64,000 nt of DNA from Marinobacter qingdaonensis (GTDB lineage: Bacteria; Pseudomonadota; Gammaproteobacteria; Pseudomonadales; Oleiphilaceae): the NCBI RefSeq assembly GCF_034555935.1, contig NZ_JAYDCJ010000003.1, positions 1,426,001 to 1,490,000 on the forward strand. The letters are read 5' to 3'. Below are positions 7,574 to 16,431 of the stretch, piece after piece; within the stretch, counting starts at the first letter, position 1; each line of letters starts with the position of its first letter. The notes under the pieces are model-generated. The model was given only the letters and a program-made list of their open reading frames with translations, did no database searches and was not told the DNA's origin. A program made the translations under genes and the position numbers.

Positions 7574-10466
7574 CGACGAGTTGGCCTTCCGTGGAGTGTT
7601 GCCTGAAACGAACTCGGAAGCTGGTGCCTAGACCGGGTTCGCTGTTTACGGTGATGTCCGCGCCATGGCGGTCCAGTATTTTTTTAACGATCGCCATCCC
7701 GATGCCGGTACCGGAATAACTGGCCCTGCTGTGCAGTCGCTGGAACGGATGGAAGAGCTTGTCGGCATAGCGGATATCGAAACCGATACCATCGTCCTCA
7801 ACCACCAATGTCCAACCACTGGTGTCGACATCCTCAGCAAAAACCCTAACGTGTGCCGGCTTTTCAGGTTCGTGGAATTTAATCGCATTGCTCAGCAGGT
7901 TCTGAAATACCTGGCGGATTTGAGTTGCGTCACCGGTGATCTTGGGTAATGCGTCAACTTGGATGACGGCTTTTTCCCTCGAGATGGCCGTCTCCAGATC
8001 CTGCAGGACTTCCTCCAGAATCGAGCTGGTGTCGCACAGCACCATGGGCTGGCCCCGCGTCGCGACTCTCGAATAGAGCAGCAAATCCTCAATCAGGCGC
8101 TGCATGCGTGCCGCCGCAGATTGCATGCGTTGCAGATAGTCTTGCTCACGTGTTCCGAATTGATCGGATTTGGTCAGCAGACGGTCTGAAAAGGTTTGGA
8201 TTTTTCGCAGCGGTTCCTGAAGGTCGTGGGACGCCACGAATGCGAAGTCCTCAAGCTCGCGATTGCTGCGCTCCAACTCGGACATCGCTGCCGCGAGGCG
8301 CTGTTCGGCTTCTTTGCGGTCATTGATTCGGCGGTAATAAACTGTAAGCCCTTCTTCGGACGGATAGGCGCTTACCTCTAGCCAGTGGTTCAGGGGGGCG
8401 TAATAGGCTTCAAATGATACCGATTCCCCCGTTGTCACCGCAAAACGATAGTTTTTATCAAATGTGCTACCGATGGCGTCGGGAAAAGCTGTCCAGATTG
8501 ATTTTCCAAGGAGCTGATCTCTGGGGGCCTGCAACAGTTCCTCAGATTTGCTGTTGACATAAGTGAAGCGCCATTGGTGGTCTAAGGTGAAAACAGCGTC
8601 CGTAATGCTCTCGAAAATGGTGGCGAGGCGATCTGCGAGCAGTCGGACTTGCTTTGTGGCCTCGTGGCTTGCGGTCATGTCCCGGCCGACGCAAAACAGT
8701 GTTTGATCAAGCTCTGACCAAGCCGCTGTCCATGAAATTATGACTGACTGACCGTCTTTGCGTACAAAACGAGTGCTAAAGTCGGTGGACACAGAGTCGT
8801 CACCAGCAACCAATTGATAGAACCTTGTCTCCGTTGTTTCTATGTCCTCGGTCGCCATCAGCTCAGTATATTTTCGACCAATTACCTCAGCCGGAGAATA
8901 GCCAAGGACGCTATGACACGCGGGGTTTACAGCCGTAATTACTCCTTCTGCCGAGAGCGAAGCAAGAATATCCCGAGAGAACTGCATAGTTCGATCATTG
9001 GTGAATCGGAGTTTTTGCTCTTTTTCGAAGAGGTTGCTCAGTGTTTCATTGAGTTGTGCCAACCCTTCCGCACGCTCATCGGATTGCCTGAAGAAAAGGT
9101 AGCTGAGCAGGAGCAGGAAGCTTACTGCAAGCCCGGTAAATAAGCTGGTCGGTGGAAAATAGACGTCGCCCGGGGTCATTGGCTTTCGCGGAGCATAAAT
9201 TTCAATTAGCCAATCCCCGCCGTCCATTGTCTGTGAGGCAAGCGGCAATGCCATGTCCGAAGAGATATTGGGCGAAGTGTCGAAAACAACCGAATGCTCG
9301 AATGAGAGTCTGAAATCCAGAGAGTGTGTGTTACTCACCCATGCCTTATCGAACAGTTTTTTAAAGTCGAAGACGGCCAGTATGCTGGGCGTATGAGCAG
9401 AGTCATTGTCCAAAGGAATTGCCAACGCCAAGTGATAGTTCCCAAACGCGTCAAAATAGGGCGGGCTCATCCGTTGTGACCCAGTACTAACAGCGTTGTT
9501 CAGCCAGCGGAACATCACCGGGTTAGAGAAGAGCGGGTTGAGACCAGATTGAGAATCAGAATCTCTGGGTTTGGCAAAACGGGTTTGGAAATTGGGCTCA
9601 AGCAACGCAAGGTAGGTAATATCCGGATAGTCTCGGAGATAGGTTTGGACCTCCTGTTGCCAAAGATGCTCTAAATCATTGCCTTCCAACATCGCCCAAC
9701 GTCCTGCCAAGCGATTTATCAGAAGCGTGCGGTCTTCATAGGCGTGTTCGTATGATTGATGAACCTCATTAGCGAGGATTTCAGCCCGTTCGAGAAGGTT
9801 GCGACTTTGTTCAATACGAAGAGTGTGCCAACTGAGGGTGGCAACGCCGACGCCCAACAAACTCAGTGTTAGAAGGGATGGAAAATAATCCGTGACGTTT
9901 AATTTATATAAATGGGGAAGAAAGGGAAGCAGGATGCCAGTCAAGATGAGCAGAAGACTTGCCAGAATAGTTGCCTCAGGAGTACTGCCAAGTGTAAACA
10001 TGGCCAAGTCGTCGTACGCCCGGGAGAGTAGCGAGAGGAATCCCAGGCTTACAACAATCGCTGCTGAACAAATACTGGCGTATCGGCTATGAGTGGTATT
10101 CACCGCACGCAGAGTGCTGATAGCAATAAGCAGAATTGCCACCATGAATAAGGGGTTTGCCGGGTTAATGCTTTCCAGGTGATCGAGGTTTATGAGCGAC
10201 GTAAGGCAAAATAGACTGGCCACCAGTGCCGTTGTGCCAGCGAAAAGTTTGGATAGCGTCCTTTTTCTCTTGAGCAGCGAAATTATCGAGCCAGATAGCA
10301 ATAGACCAAGAAGGCATCCGCTCACCCGCATTGGAAGCCGCCCGAGAGGTGTCGCATCGTGTTGGATGTAATCGTAAAGTGCGGCTGCACTGACCAAGCC
10401 CAGCGCAACGGCGAGTGTGAGCGCGTAACAGTACCAAACTTCTGGGCGTTTCAATGCCTTAAACAT
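7566..10466 (-). CDS. Membrane sensor histidine kinase with two PAS domains
   Basis: A 966-residue hybrid-free histidine kinase. The first 205 residues contain about six to seven hydrophobic segments. An extracytoplasmic sensor region follows (about 215-435, CHASE-like in layout but not confidently matched), then one more membrane helix (about 438-460). Cytoplasmic PAS domains lie near 490-600 and 620-720. The HisKA motif FVASHDLQEPLRK has His747, and the HATPase has N-box NLLSNAIKF, DDGIGF and GTGIGMAIV. The kinase core is of the bacteriophytochrome-like class that uses small stand-alone receivers, matching the overlapping gene downstream. The start overlaps the upstream gene by 8 bp. Confidence 0.88.
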   Translation of the reverse strand: MFKALKRPEVWYCYALTLAVALGLVSAAALYDYIQHDATPLGRLPMRVSGCLLGLLLSGSIISLLKRKRTLSKLFAGTTALVASLFCLTSLINLDHLESINPANPLFMVAILLIAISTLRAVNTTHSRYASICSAAIVVSLGFLSLLSRAYDDLAMFTLGSTPEATILASLLLILTGILLPFLPHLYKLNVTDYFPSLLTLSLLGVGVATLSWHTLRIEQSRNLLERAEILANEVHQSYEHAYEDRTLLINRLAGRWAMLEGNDLEHLWQQEVQTYLRDYPDITYLALLEPNFQTRFAKPRDSDSQSGLNPLFSNPVMFRWLNNAVSTGSQRMSPPYFDAFGNYHLALAIPLDNDSAHTPSILAVFDFKKLFDKAWVSNTHSLDFRLSFEHSVVFDTSPNISSDMALPLASQTMDGGDWLIEIYAPRKPMTPGDVYFPPTSLFTGLAVSFLLLLSYLFFRQSDERAEGLAQLNETLSNLFEKEQKLRFTNDRTMQFSRDILASLSAEGVITAVNPACHSVLGYSPAEVIGRKYTELMATEDIETTETRFYQLVAGDDSVSTDFSTRFVRKDGQSVIISWTAAWSELDQTLFCVGRDMTASHEATKQVRLLADRLATIFESITDAVFTLDHQWRFTYVNSKSEELLQAPRDQLLGKSIWTAFPDAIGSTFDKNYRFAVTTGESVSFEAYYAPLNHWLEVSAYPSEEGLTVYYRRINDRKEAEQRLAAAMSELERSNRELEDFAFVASHDLQEPLRKIQTFSDRLLTKSDQFGTREQDYLQRMQSAAARMQRLIEDLLLYSRVATRGQPMVLCDTSSILEEVLQDLETAISREKAVIQVDALPKITGDATQIRQVFQNLLSNAIKFHEPEKPAHVRVFAEDVDTSGWTLVVEDDGIGFDIRYADKLFHPFQRLHSRASYSGTGIGMAIVKKILDRHGADITVNSEPGLGTSFRVRFRQHSTEGQLVDA

Positions 10467-12705
10467 CCAGCACCTGTGGTCCTAACAGTCTGAGTATTTC
10501 CTCGGCCGTGGTGAGGCCATCCCGCAGCTTTTCCAGGGCATCATCCAGAAGCGTGTTCATACCGTGTTCTTTGGCCAACGATTCGATCTGGATCGCGCTC
10601 GCGCCCCCGGTAATTGCCGCCCGCAGTTTTTCGTTCATGGTGAGGACTTCATGAATGGCAACCCGACCGCTGTAGCCGTTGTGGCATTTTTCGCAGCCCC
10701 TGCCTTTGAAAAACGTGAACTCGCAGTCTTTGAACTCGCCCCCCAATTGCCTCAATACGTCCGTGGGCCGCTCGCTCTCTATGCGGCAGAACCTGCAGAT
10801 TCGTCGAACCAGACGTTGGGCGATGATCGCCTCCAGCGCGGAAGCCAGAACAAACGGTTTTAGTCCCAGATCTAGCAGCCTTGCCACGGTGGCCGCTGCA
10901 GAGCTGGTGTGCAGCGTGGAGTAAACCAGGTGACCGGTCATGGCGGCGTGAAAGGCGACATCGGCGGTTTCTTCGTCGCGGATTTCACCCAGCAAAATGA
11001 CGTCAGGGTCCTGACGGAGAATTGCTCTGAGTACACTGGCGAAATCCAGGCCGATGCGGTCTTTCACGGGGACCTGTCCGGCCATGTCAACATGAAACTC
11101 GACAGGGTCTTCAATGGTGACGTAGTTTCGCTCCGGCGAGGCGTTGTGCTGGAGCAGGGCGTACAGAGTTGTGGTTTTGCCACTGCCGGTGGGGCCGGTA
11201 GCGAGAATGATTCCTTGCGGTTTGGCGACGACGTGTTTGAGCCGGCTCAGGTTATGGTCGGACAAACCCATGTCTTCCAGGGACTGCGCGGCAGACTGAC
11301 GCTCCAGAACCCGCATGACGACTTTCTCTCCGTTTATGGTCGGCAGGGTCGAAATGCGAAGGTCCACGATACGCATGGGCGTTTTTACTGTGATCCGGCC
11401 ATCCTGAGGCCGACGTCGTTCAGTGATATCCAGTTCCGCCATGACCTTGATGCGAGACACCACTGACATGAGCAGGCTGGTCGGGATTTGGATTTTGTCC
11501 TGTAACACCCCGTCAATGCGATACCGGACCACCAGGGATTTTGTTCTCGGGTGAATATGGATATCGCTGGCTCCAAGGCGCAGCGCTTCCAGAACGATGG
11601 CATTCACCAGACGAATAGCGGGAGGCTCCTCCGAGCTACCCAGCAACTGTTCCAGAGACTCTTGGTCGGTGTCCTCGTCGAGAATGATCTCGATACCCTC
11701 GAATGGATCGTCGTTGCCAACCTTGGTGGCAAAGTCATCGAGGTTGCTGGTCTCGCCAAAGGTCTCCGCGAGTTTGGCCTGCATTTGGGCGGTTTCACAC
11801 AGCACCGGATGAATGGTGTAACCGGTAATGAAGCCCAATTCGTCGATCAAATTGATGTCCATGGGGTCGACCATGGCCAATCGCAACCGCTGTCCACTTA
11901 CCCGCAGAGGCAATACCAGTTGGCGAGTACAAACGCTTTGTGGCACAAGTGATAGCAACGATGGATCGGGCTGAAGCTCGCGTAGATCGATTTCTTCAAA
12001 CATCATCTCATCGCGAAGCAGCGCAAAGACTTTCTTAAAATCCACCCACTCGTGTTTCAGCAGCTGTCTTACCACCGGAGTTTTCTGACTTTGCATTTCG
12101 CGATGCAGTTGCTGGATCTGTTGTGAGTTCAACCAGCCTTTTTTGTGCAGCAAGATCGCCAACTGGCTTCGGTTGGTTGCTGTTAATTTGCTGATTGTTT
12201 CGAGATCTTTGGTTTGCTTCTGCGTTTGTGCTTCCAGTGCCTTGGTGCGCTGGACCAGCTCGTGCTGCTCTAAAGCCAAGGCAATGGTCAGGCGCAGGTC
12301 GTCATCGTTCCACGGTTTGAGGATGAACCGGTAAACGGCCCCATCTTTGATCGACCCCATCACCGCGTCGGTGTTGGCGTGCCCGGTGAGCATGATGCGC
12401 ATGGTTTGCGGCCACAGTTTGCGCACTTCCTGCAGAAGTTCGCTCCCGGTCATTCCGGGCATTTTGAAGTCGGTCATGATCAGCTCAACCGGCTTCTGCG
12501 CCAGAATCTGCAGAGCCTCCTCACCACTGGATGCAAACAGAAGCTCATAATTTTCTTGCTGGAACACCCGCCTCAGGGAGGCAAGGATGTGAGGCTCATC
12601 ATCGACCAGCAGCATGCGATAGGGGGACTTTTTTTCGACGGTTTTCGGCGGCTCCGGCGAATCGGCGGTTTTGCCGTGGAACAAAGATGCGTAGCGTTTC
12701 GTCAT
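10459..12705 (-). CDS. Receiver domain fused to GspE/PilB-type secretion ATPase
   Basis: A 748-residue fusion. Residues 30-150 are a receiver with acceptor Asp79 (MTDFKMP) and KPWNDD near 130. A short helical linker leads to a GspE/PilB N-terminal-like domain (about 175-320), then the AAA-type ATPase (about 360-740). Walker A is GPTGSGKTTT at 504-513, the Asp box contains DIHIHP, Walker B is VILLGEIRDEE near 569-579, the His box is STLHT, and a tetracysteine zinc site uses Cys637, Cys640, Cys671 and Cys674. All catalytic motifs are intact. Usual GspE/PilB proteins have no receiver. No pilin, secretin or inner-membrane platform gene is next to it. It begins one base after the upstream stop codon. 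Confidence 0.92.
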   Translation of the reverse strand: MTKRYASLFHGKTADSPEPPKTVEKKSPYRMLLVDDEPHILASLRRVFQQENYELLFASSGEEALQILAQKPVELIMTDFKMPGMTGSELLQEVRKLWPQTMRIMLTGHANTDAVMGSIKDGAVYRFILKPWNDDDLRLTIALALEQHELVQRTKALEAQTQKQTKDLETISKLTATNRSQLAILLHKKGWLNSQQIQQLHREMQSQKTPVVRQLLKHEWVDFKKVFALLRDEMMFEEIDLRELQPDPSLLSLVPQSVCTRQLVLPLRVSGQRLRLAMVDPMDINLIDELGFITGYTIHPVLCETAQMQAKLAETFGETSNLDDFATKVGNDDPFEGIEIILDEDTDQESLEQLLGSSEEPPAIRLVNAIVLEALRLGASDIHIHPRTKSLVVRYRIDGVLQDKIQIPTSLLMSVVSRIKVMAELDITERRRPQDGRITVKTPMRIVDLRISTLPTINGEKVVMRVLERQSAAQSLEDMGLSDHNLSRLKHVVAKPQGIILATGPTGSGKTTTLYALLQHNASPERNYVTIEDPVEFHVDMAGQVPVKDRIGLDFASVLRAILRQDPDVILLGEIRDEETADVAFHAAMTGHLVYSTLHTSSAAATVARLLDLGLKPFVLASALEAIIAQRLVRRICRFCRIESERPTDVLRQLGGEFKDCEFTFFKGRGCEKCHNGYSGRVAIHEVLTMNEKLRAAITGGASAIQIESLAKEHGMNTLLDDALEKLRDGLTTAEEILRLLGPQVLDV

Positions 12706-13860
12706 TCAGGACCCCGTGGCGCCAGAAACGGTCATCGTAAACCGGCTTCCGATGTGTTCTTTGCTTTCAACTATGATCTCTCCGCCATGCGCCTGAGCGG
12801 CGTCTCTGGCTACGGTCAGTCCCAGCCCCGTCCCGGATCCGACCGGACGCGTTGTAAAGAAGGCATCGAAGATCTGATCCAGGTTGGCATCCGGAATGCC
12901 GCAACCGTTGTCTTGAACGATTACATGGATGCCCAAACTGTCCTCCTTGGTTTTCACCAGAATTTGGCCTTCGCGGAGGCCCGATTCTGTGGTTTTGATG
13001 GCGTGGGCTGCGTTGTCCAACAGGTTGAAAAAAGCCTGGGACAGCTTCGCCGGGTAGCCGGGAATATCCTGGACGTCGTCCAGTTGTGCCTGGATGTTGA
13101 GCTCGGAGCCGTGCGCGGTTTGGGCCATGTGGATGGCGCTGCGCAGCAGCGCATTGATATTGCACCGGGAATGATTGTCCTGATCAATATTGGAGAACGT
13201 TTTCAGGTCAGAAACGATGCTGGCAATTCGGCTGGTGCCGTTGAGTGATTCGGCGATCAAGTCTTTGAAGTCGCGGAGAAGTTCGCTGTTATGTCGGGTT
13301 TCGGGCAGGGCACCCTCAAGTTCGGAGACATACTCTCCGGCAGCCCGAAGGTTACTACTGATAAATCCGATCGGGTTGTTGATTTCATGGGCAATCCCGG
13401 CGGCCAGGTGCCCGACCGACCGGGATCGTGCCGTTTCATAGAGTTTCTGACGGGTTTTATCGATGATGGCAACCTGCTGCTCCACCTGTTCCTGGAGCTG
13501 GTCCGACAGTTGCCGGTATTTTGCCTCGGAGGCGGTGAGCGCCTCGTTTTGTCGTTGCAGTTCGGCGTAGCTCGCATGGGTGACATCATGGTGCATATTG
13601 GCGGCCAGTCGATACTTGGCGACAAAAAAAAGAAAAAAAGAAACCAGCTCTGCGGCGTGCGTGCGTATGTCCTGGGAGTCACCTCCCGACAACCAGGCGA
13701 TGGCCTCCAGATTGAACTCGATTGGCGAGGTGTGTGGCCTGGGGTGGTCGAGAATCTTGAAGGGGTGGCCGCAAAGAGCTCCCAGCGTTTTCTCTAAACG
13801 GTCGAGTTGTTCCTTTGAAAGTAGGTCGCTGAGATTTGGATCGTCGTCGAATTTCAGCAT
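12706..13860 (-). CDS. Soluble histidine kinase
   Basis: A 384-residue cytoplasmic kinase with no membrane segment. Residues 1-100 form an unrecognised input domain, 100-145 are a coiled coil, and the HisKA motif GHLAAGIAHEINNP places the phospho-His at 158. The HATPase has NLLDNAAHAI, DNGCGIP and the TRPVGSGTGLGL lid. This kinase class often serves receivers encoded beside it. Its start overlaps the GTPase gene by 7 bp. The N-terminal domain could be the docking or sensing site for the GTPase, but that is a guess from gene order. Confidence 0.88.
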   Translation of the reverse strand: MLKFDDDPNLSDLLSKEQLDRLEKTLGALCGHPFKILDHPRPHTSPIEFNLEAIAWLSGGDSQDIRTHAAELVSFFLFFVAKYRLAANMHHDVTHASYAELQRQNEALTASEAKYRQLSDQLQEQVEQQVAIIDKTRQKLYETARSRSVGHLAAGIAHEINNPIGFISSNLRAAGEYVSELEGALPETRHNSELLRDFKDLIAESLNGTSRIASIVSDLKTFSNIDQDNHSRCNINALLRSAIHMAQTAHGSELNIQAQLDDVQDIPGYPAKLSQAFFNLLDNAAHAIKTTESGLREGQILVKTKEDSLGIHVIVQDNGCGIPDANLDQIFDAFFTTRPVGSGTGLGLTVARDAAQAHGGEIIVESKEHIGSRFTMTVSGATGS

Positions 13861-14522
13861 AGGGAACCGACACCTACCCGACTGAGTCCATTGATGAATT
13901 CCGCCCGACCAATGCCGTGTTGGCGCTCGAGGTCGAACTGTTGGTCTATCACGGAATAGAGCCGATCCAAAAGACAGCTAAAGGTTTCGACGACGCCCTT
14001 ACCATTCAACGCCGATGCCATAATTGGAGGTGCCCAGGGCGTTTCTGCCCAAATGTCATGCAGTTCGGTTTCATCGACTACGCCGGGAAGGTCACGCTTG
14101 TTGAACTGAATGACCAAGGGCAGGCTTTCGATGTCGATCCCGACTTTTTCCAGATTCTCCTCCAGGTTCCCAAACGCAACGGCATTGTTGTCGACTTGGG
14201 ACGGCTGCGAGTCGGCTACAAAAACCACGCCATCGGCCCGGGATAGAACCGCTTTTCTGGTGCTGTCATGCTGAACCTGTCCAGGTACAGTGAACAGTTT
14301 CAGTCTTAGGTTGAGTCCGGAGGAGCATCGCAAGCCAATGGGGAGCATGTCGAAGAACAACGTTCGGTCGTCGCGGGTTTCGAGCACCATGAGCTCGCCT
14401 TTTCGCTCCGGGTTGAGCAAGGTGTGCAGCTGCATCAGATTCGTGGTTTTTCCACTGAGAGCGGGACCGTAAAAAACCAGCTTGAGCGTCAACTTGTTCT
14501 CGTCAGGACTGAACTCGGACAT
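13854..14522 (-). CDS. MglA-like small GTPase
   Basis: A 222-residue Ras-like bacterial GTPase. The P-loop is GPALSGKTTN at residues 19-28, the switch II region reads TVPGQ at 78-82 (the MglA-type replacement of the usual DxxG), and the base-specificity motif NKRD is at 141-144. In Myxococcus, MglA sets cell polarity and directs the type IV pilus motors. Here the GTPase gene lies two genes upstream of a PilB/GspE-type ATPase. No roadblock (MglB-like) activating partner is encoded in the operon. It is about 25 residues longer than typical MglA, with the extra length at the C-terminus. Confidence 0.88.
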   Translation of the reverse strand: MSEFSPDENKLTLKLVFYGPALSGKTTNLMQLHTLLNPERKGELMVLETRDDRTLFFDMLPIGLRCSSGLNLRLKLFTVPGQVQHDSTRKAVLSRADGVVFVADSQPSQVDNNAVAFGNLEENLEKVGIDIESLPLVIQFNKRDLPGVVDETELHDIWAETPWAPPIMASALNGKGVVETFSCLLDRLYSVIDQQFDLERQHGIGRAEFINGLSRVGVGSLC

Positions 14523-14536
14523 GGGAATCCTTTTCG

Positions 14537-15064
14537 CTACCGGTCGTTTCCAATGAGTACAGAGCCATCGGCGTCCCGCTGGACCCTCGTAATGCCCGGG
14601 TGTTCATGCTCCAGTCGCAGTAACTCCTCCTCCCTGGCTTTGATTTGAGCCTTTTGGCTGTTGTTCTCTTCGCGTAACCGACGGTTTTCCCGGGTCAGTT
14701 GGTATAGGTCAATGGCCGATTGGATAGCCGCAATGACTTCATAATCGTCCCAGGGTTTCGACAGATAACGGTACACTTCAGCCTGGTTGATGGCTTTGAT
14801 CATTGAGTTCCGGTCACCGTAAGCGCTGAGTACCAGTCGGATAGCGTCGGGCTGGCGCTGCTTGGCAAATTGCAGGTAGGTGACTCCATCGGCAGTTGGC
14901 ATTTGATAGTCAGAGATTATGACCGCGAACTCATGCTCCAAAAGACCGCCCAGGGCACTCTCGACGTTGTCGAATGCATGGATTTCCCAGTCCTGCGCCC
15001 GAAGTAGCCGACGCAATGCGTTGAGGATGTTGGGTTCGTCGTCGACTAACTGAATCTTGATCAT
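14537..15064 (-). CDS. Response regulator with C-terminal coiled coil
   Basis: A 175-residue receiver with acceptor Asp52 in ISDYQMP and the KPWDDY motif near residue 107. It continues into a charged helical segment (about 118-155) predicted to form a coiled coil, then a short tail. There is no recognised output domain. The KPW-x-D motif is shared with three other receivers in the operon, which implies a common set of kinases. Its start overlaps the upstream gene by 4 bp, and the GTPase gene begins 14 bp downstream of its stop. Confidence 0.87.
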   Translation of the reverse strand: MIKIQLVDDEPNILNALRRLLRAQDWEIHAFDNVESALGGLLEHEFAVIISDYQMPTADGVTYLQFAKQRQPDAIRLVLSAYGDRNSMIKAINQAEVYRYLSKPWDDYEVIAAIQSAIDLYQLTRENRRLREENNSQKAQIKAREEELLRLEHEHPGITRVQRDADGSVLIGNDR

Positions 15065-16431
15065 TGCTGTGGCTCCGTTTCCTTTTCGTTTCGGTACACG
15101 TACAAGGTGTACCGATGGCCATTGGGCTCGACCTTCTCGAAGGTTGCCAGCTTGTCTATCAGTGAGGCCGTCAGTTGCTTTCCTTCGTTGAGCAACAGCA
15201 TACCTGAGGCAGAGTAGAGGTTTCGGGCCAGCGTCATTCCGGGTTCAAGGCGGAGGACGTCGAGCCTTTCGATTGCGGGGTCATGCTTTTCCACGTCGGG
15301 GGCCAGTGTCCGTAACATTTCCAGAAATTTGTCCGCCAATTCCGGGTCGTACAAGCGGCCCTGATAGCGTGCGATGAGTTTCATGGCATCGTCCCGGCAC
15401 ACCTTCCGGTCAAGCACCAGCCCGAGCTGCATCTCTTCGAAATCCACGGCCAGCTTAAGAATGCGTGCGCCCAACGGAATTTGGTCTGCCTCGAGCCCGT
15501 CAGGATGACCATAGCCGTACCATTTTTCCTGGTGGTGGCGGATTATCCGTGCGGTTTCCCTAAGGGGTTCCAACGGCAACAGCAGTTGTTCCCCTGTGAC
15601 CGGGTATTTTTGATACTCGAGCCGTTGGTTTTTCTTGAGTAGTTCTGATGGCGTCTCGAAGAGCTCATCGGGCCAGGTAAGTTTTCCCAGGTTGTACAGT
15701 GCCGCCGCCATGGCCAGATTCTGAGCTAGATCTCTGTCCAGGCTCAGATAGTCTGAAAACGCCTTAATCAGTGCGATCACTCTGGTATTCGGCAGCCGGC
15801 TTGCAGGCAGGCGCCTGTTGATCAGTGAAGCAAACACTTCGGTTGCGGTGACGTAGCTTGATCGTAACTCAGTACAGGCCAGGTCCAGCATGTCAGCCGT
15901 TTGTTTCAATTCTGCTGTTCGTTTTTGAACGCGATCTTCCAGAGAGGCATTAAGCTCCTTAAGCTCCTGGTTTTGCTTGCGGGTGAGCTTTTCCAGAGCC
16001 CGTCGGCGCCGCTCTGAATACTGAAATGCCAGTGCTTGGCGAATGATCAAACGAAGCTCGTCGTCCTCCCAGGGCTTTTTTATATACCGGTAGAGCTGAC
16101 CCTCATTGATGGCTTTGATGGTGGACGTAATATCGGTGTAGCCGGTGAGAAGTATGCGAATGCACCACGGGTAATGCCTCTTGATATGGGCGAGTAACGT
16201 GGGACCGTCCATGCCCGGCATGCGCGCATCGGATATAACCAGATCGATGCGCTGCTTGGCCATCAGGTCAAGTGCCTCTTCGCCTGAGCATGCGGTCTCA
16301 ACCTGGTAAGGTTCGTTTCGGAGGCTGCGCCGCAGACTTCGGAGGATATTCTCCTCGTCGTCTACCAATAACAGTCGAACCTTGGGGAGAACCCGCTCTA
16401 CCAGGCTTTCCTCTGGAATCGGAGTGTTCAT
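15061..16431 (-). CDS. Receiver plus degenerate HD-GYP domain protein
   Basis: A 456-residue RpfG-like protein. The receiver has Asp68 (ISDARMP) and KPWEDD near residue 120; a coiled coil (about 138-180) leads to an HD-GYP-like region (about 195-365) and a C-terminal extension. The metal-binding HD pair is replaced by Tyr246-Asn247 (ALYNLGK, normally HDIGK), and the GYP loop reads GYGHPDGL after RHHQEKW. The c-di-GMP phosphodiesterase activity of canonical HD-GYP proteins is therefore unlikely; it may bind c-di-GMP or act as a scaffold. It overlaps both neighbouring genes by 4 bp. Confidence 0.85.
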   Translation of the reverse strand: MNTPIPEESLVERVLPKVRLLLVDDEENILRSLRRSLRNEPYQVETACSGEEALDLMAKQRIDLVISDARMPGMDGPTLLAHIKRHYPWCIRILLTGYTDITSTIKAINEGQLYRYIKKPWEDDELRLIIRQALAFQYSERRRRALEKLTRKQNQELKELNASLEDRVQKRTAELKQTADMLDLACTELRSSYVTATEVFASLINRRLPASRLPNTRVIALIKAFSDYLSLDRDLAQNLAMAAALYNLGKLTWPDELFETPSELLKKNQRLEYQKYPVTGEQLLLPLEPLRETARIIRHHQEKWYGYGHPDGLEADQIPLGARILKLAVDFEEMQLGLVLDRKVCRDDAMKLIARYQGRLYDPELADKFLEMLRTLAPDVEKHDPAIERLDVLRLEPGMTLARNLYSASGMLLLNEGKQLTASLIDKLATFEKVEPNGHRYTLYVYRNEKETEPQQ

